Below are positions 56,608-64,000 of a stretch of DNA of 64,000 bases, piece by piece (within the stretch, counting starts at the first letter, position 1; every line of letters starts with the position of its first letter). The stretch covers positions 47,572,513 to 47,636,512 of the forward strand of contig CM055870.1 of assembly GCA_029582165.1 (NCBI GenBank), written 5' to 3'. Below the pieces are notes generated by a model. The model was not told the DNA's origin and did no database searches. It saw only the letters and a list, made by a program, of their open reading frames with translations. The DNA comes from Portulaca oleracea. Lineage: Eukaryota; Streptophyta; Magnoliopsida; Caryophyllales; Portulacaceae. The position numbers and the translations under genes are program-made.

Positions 56608-57234
56608 GGTTAGAAAACCAAGAAGAACATATATACAAAACACTTATCACGTAAAAAGCGGTGGCAACCCGAGCCCACACGGCTCCAACAATAATATAAT
56701 CCCAACATTCACATTCGAGGGGTTCGCCACCCAAAAAGAAAACCAAGCATGCAACATGGATCATCGATATATTCACATAAAGAGAGAGTGGAAAGTAATT
56801 ACCTCAAGATCTTCAATTAAGCATATTCAATCCACGATCCAAGGAACATCACACCAAGGTTAGAAATAAACAAGAAAAACATACTATGTATAATGGTTCA
56901 CATGCAAGATCAAATAGAAAAACAAACTACACAAGACACTAAGGACTAATGAACTAAGAAAACAAACTAAAATATTTACAAAACAACTTTTTTTTTTCTT
57001 TTCTTAGACTCGAAAACTGGAATGCAGACTACCCTCCCACTCCAACACAAAGAGGTTGTCGTGTCCTCAAAGGAAATATAAGTAGGTAAGCAAGCACCCC
57101 AAAAATAAAAGAAAAAGACACACACAAAAAGAAAATAAAAGAAGAAAAGAAAGACCAACTTACTAACTTTATTTACAAAACAGGTGAGGAAGGATATTAC
57201 CTAGAAGGCTTCTTATCAAGAAATTCACTCCTTC

Positions 57235-58641
57235 TCACCTCAAGATATCGAGCACCAAGTCAGAACCATTCAACGCCCGGAGTAACAAATCATGCATCCT
57301 CTCATGCATCTCAAAGTGGTGTAGGTAAGAGTACACTCGCAATAACACATCAACAAACATTAGTGCTCTTAACAGTTTATCAAATGCCTTAGAAAAGTCA
57401 TAGAAATGATGAAATGCATGAATATACAAGACTTTCCTAGGCATAGTGAAAGAAGACATGACAAATGGGTCCTCCCATTGACTCGCAAATGGAAATTGGG
57501 TATGCAAAGCAACGGGAGGGTGCAATACAACACATTCATGGACATGCTCATGCAAAGACTTGGATGCAAACAACGACTCATAAAGCATATCACCATCTAA
57601 AATATCATTGTCACAAACCAAGTTCAAACACTTAGGATCAATCCCCATAGACTCAAGTTCATCATTACAAGATTTCACATCAATGGATTTACAAGAAAGG
57701 GTAGCTAATGCCTCGCTAATGCAATAATTCTCAATGAAAGTGAATAAACCAGCATCTAGCACACATTCAATCACAAAGAATTCAACTTCACTCTCAACAA
57801 GATCATGCTCAATTATATCAAAAGCATCATGGCATTCAATAAACTCATTTTTTTCTTCACACAAAGGCATGGACAACGGTGTGGACAATGGTTCATCATC
57901 AAGCATGTAATCATCAAGTTCTTCATCATCACACACAGAATCATCTTGTTCCTCATGCTCACTAGGTGGGGCTAGAGCTAAGGAATCACTAATCCTCCTT
58001 ACAAAACTATGTCCATTACAGTAGTCATCATCATAATCATAATCATATACAGAAGAATCGTCATGCATTTCAGGACTCAAAGACAATGAATGACCTATTT
58101 CAACATTCGAATCAACCAATTGTGCAAGATAAGTTTCCACCCTAGGTTTAAACACGTGTTTAAATTCTTGCATGCATTTATTCATCCTATCTTGTAAACC
58201 AACTATTTCAGCACCAATTTTATCTAGTCTACAAGATTCGGAAGCATGAGACGGAGATTCACAATGCACACACAAATGACGAGACTCAACATCATCACAT
58301 GGAGAAAGATCATAACGTTTCTCATAGTGCAATTGAGCATGAAGAGCACACGGATTGCCAACACAAGAACCCGATGAATAAAAAGTCTCCCCAAAATGGC
58401 GAGTATCCGTGTACAACCAATCAAATAATTCCTAAGCCCGATACTCATTTTCAACATTGAAATCAAATTAATTCAGAAGAGAACGGGTCTCGAAATTCAA
58501 TCCCTCATTAGTAACAACTAACACTTCCCAATTAGAATAAATATAACCATGAGGGGCCCAATAAGCAAGATAATCATTTAATCTATCACGATAATCACAA
58601 AATAATTCTTGCTCATTTTGAGGGAAGCTAAAACATGCCAT
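57235..58641 (-). pseudogene. Gag-like protein of TR-GAG copy 2
   Basis: Start at 58641 (MACFSFPQNEQELFCDYRDR). Two in-frame stops follow within the first 75 codons (about 58468 and 58432), then an open run of 393 codons to 57235. Zinc knuckle CVHCESPSHASESC, acidic stretches (YDYDYDDDY, DDEELDDYMLDDE) and a conserved C-terminal block (LYTQ/LHTQFPFASQWEDPFVM) parallel copy 1. Compared with copy 1 it lacks about 95 residues between MLYES and LASK, in frame. Confidence 0.72.
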
Positions 58642-58770
58642 CTCTTTTTTTCATTTTTTTTTCTTTTTTTTCGATATTCAAGTTTTTGTGCTACATTTTT
58701 CTAGCATAATCAAGAAAGCAATTAAACTATTTACACACAAACCAATCACCTAATCTACCAAATAACGCCA

Positions 58771-58788
58771 TCCCCGGCAACGGCGCCA
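58771..58788 (-). other. Primer-binding site, TR-GAG copy 2
   Basis: The - strand reads TGGCGCCGTTGCCGGGGA, identical to copy 1, with one base between it and the LTR. Confidence 0.85.
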
Positions 58789-58789
58789 T

Positions 58790-60743
58790 TGTTCGGTTGT
58801 AATTTTTGTGGTTTTAAGTTAAGGTTGTCGGTCTCAGGGATGGGTGTTAGGCTTGATTAAGGTAATCGGTTTGTGTAAATGGGTTTTTTCTCAATGCGGA
58901 AAGCAATAAATTATGTAAATAAAGCAATAAATTAACCTAGACATGATAATAATTAAGAAAGCAATAAAAGATGAAAGCAATTAAAAGCATGAAATTAAGA
59001 AAGCAATAAAACTACAACTAATTAATGAAATTAGGAACAAGAGATTATACCTTTGATGATCTAAACTTCAATTGAATCCTTCACCTTAAACTTTCTCCTG
59101 AACAAATAAGAAAGCGTGAATTAGATTACTAAGAATCCCCAAATCCCCACTTGAGAGTGGAATTTGTGACCCTTAGCCCTCTTCCTCACTAAAAGTGGAT
59201 TTGTTTTGTGGCTAATTCTAACAAAGACCTTAGGAAAAATTCACTTAAACTAAACCCTAATAAAACACCTAAGGAAAACCTAATAACACTTAATAAACTA
59301 ACAGGGATCCTAAAACCCTAACATCTAACCCTAATATCTAAACTAACTTAAAGACCAAGTCTAGCCCTAAACTAATCCTATATTCGACTGACAAAATAAG
59401 AGGAACGACAACAAAAGAAACCTACTGACTATCTGTGTTACTGGCCGAAAAGCGAAATAAAAGAAAGAAGAAGCAGAGAGACACAACACAACAGAGGAAG
59501 AAGAAGAACATTACCCACCTCCCTACTATCCATCGATCGAACAGAGGAAGGAAAGGGAAGGGAACAACCGAAAAAAGAGAAAAAAAAGAAAGAATCAGAG
59601 ATGAGCAGAGACGGAGAAATGAGCAGAAAACCGAGCATCCAAATTCAACCAAAAAACACCAAAAACTTAGATTCAAACTTAACCAAGCCAAGAATCGAAT
59701 TCATTCACAACTTAAGAACAATCCAATACCAAATCGAACATTACATCAAAACTGAACAAAGCATTAACTAATCCAACCCAGAAACGATTGAAATGGAAAG
59801 CGAAAATAAGGTTTCAAAACTGGAATTTAAAGCTTGAAATAAAACATGAATAAACCTAAAATAATCCCTAACCCTAAATGGAGGCTCTTGGGGCGTCACT
59901 CCCAGAATCTACCATTCCTTTCAATCTGCTCCCTGCGTCTCTTTTATATTCGAACTCGTGACTCCCCCTTCAAATCTGAGCCCTTCGATTCTTCTCCATT
60001 TGGACGGATGTGATACAATCGGTTAGTTGAGGATGAAGATGATGACGATGGTGGTGCTGCTGCACTTCTCAACCGAATCTGCAACAAATAAAATGAGAAA
60101 AAGAGTGAGAGATTTAATAAAATCGCGAGAAAATGAGAAGAAGAGTGAGATGAGATGAAGAAGAGAAGAAAGATGAGAGAAGGAGATGCGAATGAGGAAG
60201 AGAAAATGGAAGAGATGAAGAGAGAAGGAGATGAGAATGGTTATGGTGGATGTGGGGTGTTTTCGGTGCTGTCTGCAGAAGAGAGAAGAGAGGGACAAAG
60301 ACAGAAAGAGAACGGGGACAAGAAAGAGGGGGAAATGAAATTAGATTAGGGTTTTAGGGTTATATTCGGCTGGGGAGAAGAGAGGGAAACGGGTTGGGTT
60401 AAATGGGTATTAGGGTTTGGTGGGTATGGATTCTTGGTTAGCGGGTTTGGATAGTATTAGGTTGTGCTGGGTATTTGAACTGGGCCGGGAAGAGGGAAAG
60501 GAAGGAGAGAAAATAGGAATTGGGCTAATTAGATTAGGTTTAGGTATTTAATTTATTTATTTTTAATATTTACATTTTTAATTCATTTTAATAATAATAA
60601 TAACTATAAATAATAAACTAACATAAAATCTAATAAAAATACAAAATGAATAAAAACATAATAAAAATCCTAGAATAATTATTAAAGACAAGCAAAAATA
60701 CCCTATAAAAGAGAAGAAATTCGGCTCGGAACGAGGCCGAACA
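58790..60743 (-). repeat. 5' LTR of TR-GAG copy 2, variant promoter half
   Basis: TGTTCGG...CCGAACA, 1,954 bp. About 350 bases next to the primer-binding site and the last ~60 bases match copy 1, but the middle (about 59220-60660) is a different, purine-rich sequence. No TGGCTCGGGCGAGCCA palindromes occur. A TATAAAAG box (complement, about 59942-59949) is present instead. Confidence 0.75.
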
Positions 60744-61152
60744 ACTTGCAAACGGTCACAACCCAAAGGTGCTAGGAAGAGGTGATGTGAACATTAAAAC
60801 TTCTAAGGGTGAAACTTGGAGGTTGAAGAATGTTCGGTATGTCCCTGGTCTGACCAAGAACCTTGTATCTGTGAGTCAACTGGATGGGGAGAGGTTCATG
60901 ACGAGATTTGAAGATGGTCATTGGAGGGTAACGAAAGGATCTCTGATAATTGCAAATGGCAGGAAAGAGGGGAAACTATATTCTGTCATTGATAACTCTA
61001 ACATGCCGGTTCATGCTCGTCAAAGGCGTGTTAGCTTCTCTGATGAGAGAAGGGTAACAGAAACGAGGAGGTTTCCGGTCGAGGCTACGGGAACGGATGG
61101 TCAGCCGAGGAACGCATCTAACCTGCACGGGAATTCGACAAGTTCAACATGA
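60744..61152 (+). pseudogene. Copia-2 protease end and truncated tail
   Basis: VLGRGDVNIKTSKGETWRLK and YVPGLTKNLVSVSQLDGERF are the standard end of copia protease and the region before integrase. After KEGKLYSVIDN the frame passes into non-family sequence and stops at 61150-61152. A polypurine tract (AAGTGGGAGAT, 61375-61385) follows 220 bases later. Confidence 0.8.
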
Positions 61153-61374
61153 GGTAAAATCCCAATCCAAAATTCCCCTAAGTTGTTGACGATGATGCGT
61201 ATGTCAAAGTTGTAGGGGCGTGATCAGTTCAAGTGGGAGCCTGTTACAAAAAGAGGAGTTGATGGGAGGTCAACTGGGACCTCTGTTGATCTTTGCTGAA
61301 TAAGATCGAGATGGGTGCACTAGAGGATTCGAGTGGTGGTGGTGATGAACGACGAAGGCTACAATTTGGTCTCC

Positions 61375-61385
61375 AAGTGGGAGAT
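61375..61385 (+). other. Polypurine tract, copia-2
   Basis: AAGTGGGAGAT directly before the right LTR (TGTTGGG), the common arrangement in plant copia elements. Confidence 0.85.
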
Positions 61386-62832
61386 TGTTGGGTTAATTGT
61401 GTGGAGCCCAAATTATTATTTTGGTGGGATGAATTTTGGAAAGCCAAAATCATGCTTGGTGGGCAAGTTTCATATAATATTGAAGATCTTCCAAGATTGT
61501 GTTCACTAAGGAAAGATATTATATAAAGTGAAAAATATTATATTTGTTACCAAATTGTGATGGGGCAATCACATGGAAATATAATATTACTTTAGAATAT
61601 AGTATCAAATTATTAGGAAATACATGTTTTTGGAAAGTTAATATTATTATTAACCACAATATTATGTTGTAGTCTTGACTATAAATAGGACCTAGGTGTT
61701 AGGTTTATTTGTACAGCAATTGAGAGTGTTTCATCTTATACCACAAGAGATTGACATGTAATCTCTGTGTTCCTGAGGGAATTGTGTGAGGCTCAACTGT
61801 GAGTGTTGAGTTCTCAGGTTGTAACTCTAGGAAGGCTATGAGAGATTGTGGAGGTCTGGGAATCTCTGAAACACCGTTGTAATCCTCTGATAGTGCATCG
61901 TTCGTGGTTTTTTCCCGGTTTGGGTTTTTCCACGTTAATTCCTTGTGTCGAATCTTTATTTATTTTTCGCCCTTATTATTGTTTGTTTGCTAACCACGCC
62001 CTGAGACAGTGGCGAAGCCAGGAGTCAAAGTTAGGGGTGTCAAGATAAAATTTAACAAATAAGATAAATTATATAAGAATAAATTCTGAAAATTTAACAT
62101 ATTCGAGTAACACAAAGTTTACCATATTAGTTTTGAAAATAAACATACATACCTTAAACACAAAGTTCGATGAGTAGTCATATTTTGTGAGGTAATGAAA
62201 AATTTGTGTTGTAAAACATAAATCATGTGATATCTTTAACTCTCGTACTGAAAAATTTCTCCATTTGAAACAGACGGAAAATTAAAAGAATGAATTAATT
62301 TTATAAATTAAAAATATCGCAATCACACACCTCACAACAATATTTTAATTTGTAACCAAACAATCAAATAATAATCTAAATAATTTGAATTATGAATATT
62401 TGAACAAAATAAAACCAAAAACTCTAATTATTTTATTCATAAATTATTTTATTTATTAATTATTCAATAAAAATTTAACTAAATTCAATAAATTAATCAG
62501 AAGCTAGGTAAATTACTGGGAAAAGAAAAGATCAGGCAGAATTACGTTAAAACGAGGAAACCATAGCAATAAAAATAAGATGAATTGCAGAAAAACAAAT
62601 CTCTGGAGTTTGAACCTCTGACCTATTGGTACCCCTCTAACACGCGTTTGCAACACCTGTTAAACCACTCAACTACTGCATATTTTCATGCATCAATATG
62701 CCACATCTGTTATATATTTATATATAACTACTAAAACAGCTTCAAATTAATTTTTTTTTTCAAAAAAGTTGGGGGGTCAATTGACTACCCTTGACCCAAG
62801 GTGGCTTCGCCACTACCCTAAGAATCCTAACA
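61386..62832 (+). repeat. Copia-2 right LTR, interrupted by a hAT element
   Basis: 61386-62006 plus the last nine bases at 62824-62832, about 630 bp in total, matching the left LTR in length and sequence. Confidence 0.87.
62007..62815. mobile_element. hAT-like non-autonomous element in the copia-2 LTR
   Basis: Ends CAGTGGCGAAGCCAGG and complement TAGTGGCGAAGCCACC. 8-bp TSD CCCTGAGA (61999-62006) / CCCTAAGA (62816-62823) with one change. 809 bp, AT-rich, no transposase. Its TIR start is like that of the element at 38266-40793, so the two are probably related. Confidence 0.8.
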
Positions 62833-62837
62833 CTTGT

Positions 62838-63010
62838 AAGGGTTCGAAAGAGCAATATGTACAAGTTGAAAAGTATGTGTACCATGAGTCACATTACATT
62901 CAAAGGATAATCTATGAGCTTTAGATATCATACATGAAGAATAAAGCGACTAACTCTAGGTTAATATCTTCGCAATGTCATACCGTAAAAGGCTCATCAA
63001 TTTATTGATC
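62838..63010 (-). pseudogene. Copia-0 relic, pre-integrase piece
   Basis: The - strand reads SCMISKAHRLSFECNVTHGT then FQLVHIALSNPYK, matching the Cys-rich pre-integrase region and the segment before the first catalytic Asp. It continues exactly into 38257 (VPSIDDSKYF) once the insertions are removed. Confidence 0.7.
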
Positions 63011-64000
63011 ACACAACCAAAGTCAATTGTGGGCTTTTGACAGGGAACGTAATTTAATTTTTTGTAATTTTGGTTGAACTTTTCTTTTGAGATACATTTT
63101 CTAATTAATTCTTTCTTATTCATGTAGGAGTATGATTCATTCTTTATCCTACAAATATTTAGTGTGAGATAGATTTCATGTCCTGTAAAAAGAGAAATAT
63201 TGCTATAACATAGAGGACTTTTAGTTGTTCTATAACGACATTTATGTCATATATATATAAGTAATATCATATTTTTCCAAATAAGTTCTAAATGTGATGA
63301 TGTTCCCAGTAGCTAGTTCATTTGGGATTTATTTTTTAGTAATGAATAAATTACATGGTTTTTGATGTCCCATCAAAATTTCACTTGAGAGCATGTACAA
63401 TGGCATTCCATAGTTATGGAATGTTGATAGTGGTCCACTAATCCACATCATCTAAAATTTTAATTTTTTAGAACTCCATTCCACTCATTCCCACAACAAT
63501 TATAACTCATTCAACTCTTTTAATGTAAATATTAAATTTGGGCCCCTATCCATTACAATTATAAATAAATTATTGAATTATATTTTTCAAATTTAACCAC
63601 TTTATTTAATTTTCAAATATTTTCTCTTTTTTTCCCTTGCAATTTTGGCATGCATGGAAGAACTTGATATCATCCCAACTTGCATTCTTCCACTTCATTC
63701 AATTTTATTGTAGCTATACTATTTACACGCATGTCATCTTTCTTAAGCCCATGTAGTAAATGTTTTATTAAGCTGAAGGAGTATATTAATTTAGTAATTG
63801 AATTGAATTTCAGTTTTCAATTGAGTTTTAGTTTTTGTGTGTTCCAATTCTAAAATGATCCATAAATTTTATATCTAATGGCTACTTCTTTGTTAAGTTT
63901 TTGAGATTGTTAAAGCCCAACAAGACTATGGGAAATATTAAAAGGTGGAGAGACACTACCTCCATTCCTAGTTGTCACTTCTAAGGTTTTTGAGAGAATA
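63011..64000. other. AT-rich sequence, no gene recognised
   Basis: GAGCATGTACAATGG near 63391 resembles the end of a common plant MITE type, but no matching second end was found. The GCATGCATGG near 63650 is not informative. Confidence 0.4.

Larger units (their letters stand above)
56608..60743 (-). mobile_element. TR-GAG copy 2, missing its 3' LTR
   Basis: Same organisation on the - strand as copy 1: LTR 58790-60743, primer-binding site 58771-58788, gag-like ORF 58641-57235, then non-coding sequence homologous to 22161-22740. It stops at 56608 at the point matching about 22161 of copy 1. The 3' non-coding block and 3' LTR are absent and no TSD is visible, so a deletion removed one end. Confidence 0.8.
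40807..62832 (+). mobile_element. Copia-2: gag-protease-only copia element, host to three nested insertions
   Basis: TSD CTTGT at 40802-40806 and 62833-62837. LTRs of about 630 bp (TGTTGGG...CCTAACA): left in two pieces (40807-40884 and 55101-55652), right in two pieces (61386-62006 and 62824-62832). The internal region is 55653-56607 and 60744-61385: primer-binding site, gag, zinc knuckle, protease region, then directly a short tail and the polypurine tract. Integrase, RT and RNase H are missing, so it is non-autonomous. Insertions: the Athila-like element in the left LTR, a TR-GAG copy in the protease region and a hAT element in the right LTR. Confidence 0.85.

Noticed and set aside
59435..59755. 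106-codon Lys-rich ORF in the copy 2 LTR
   Set aside because: Low-complexity AG-rich sequence within an LTR; no domain.

Overview
This is nuclear DNA from a flowering plant, most likely a eudicot. The evidence is the split gene structure, the plant-type SWI/SNF ATPase SPLAYED, an ANTH-domain clathrin assembly gene, and a dense load of plant retrotransposons. Only two host genes can be supported. Most of the rest is transposable elements in several nested layers. Coordinates of exons and element ends come from reading splice signals, target-site duplications (TSDs) and repeat boundaries by eye.

1-17.6 kb holds the 3' part of a SPLAYED (SYD) chromatin remodeler gene on the + strand. Seven exons run from the SnAC region through AT-hooks to a very long, acidic, repeat-rich tail. 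The last part of the large exon and the start of its intron are duplicated further downstream. The two copies are separated by a 6.6-kb intron that contains a LINE relic split by a Pack-MULE, two foldback/MITE elements and microsatellites.

17.6-31 kb is intergenic transposon territory: two foldback elements, then a complete non-autonomous LTR element (19347-26076, TSD GGCAC) that encodes only a gag-like zinc-knuckle protein (TR-GAG type), then a 3'-truncated copia element (26720-31021). 31-34 kb contains a foldback element of the same family as the one in the SYD intron and a long-TIR Mutator-like element. 34030-35223 (- strand) is the single-exon clathrin assembly gene.

36-63 kb is one decayed copia integrase region (- strand) into which at least three groups of elements have inserted: a Pack-MULE carrying exon 1 of a RAD21/SYN cohesin gene; a hAT element that itself holds a solo LTR; and a second copia element (40807-62832, TSD CTTGT). 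The second copia contains a 14.2-kb Athila-like element in its left LTR (TSD GTGGG), a truncated TR-GAG element in its gag-protease region, and a hAT element in its right LTR. The Athila-like element keeps gag-pro, RT, RNase H, integrase and a third Athila-type ORF, all broken by stops and frameshifts.

The most unusual signals are: arrays of short GC-rich palindromes about 60 bp upstream of the putative TATA box in the LTRs of two families with otherwise different promoter sequence; a 120-bp inverted patch inside the Athila element that copies a four-way junction about 16 kb away; and the captured cohesin exon. No CRISPR, prokaryotic operon or RNA gene was seen.
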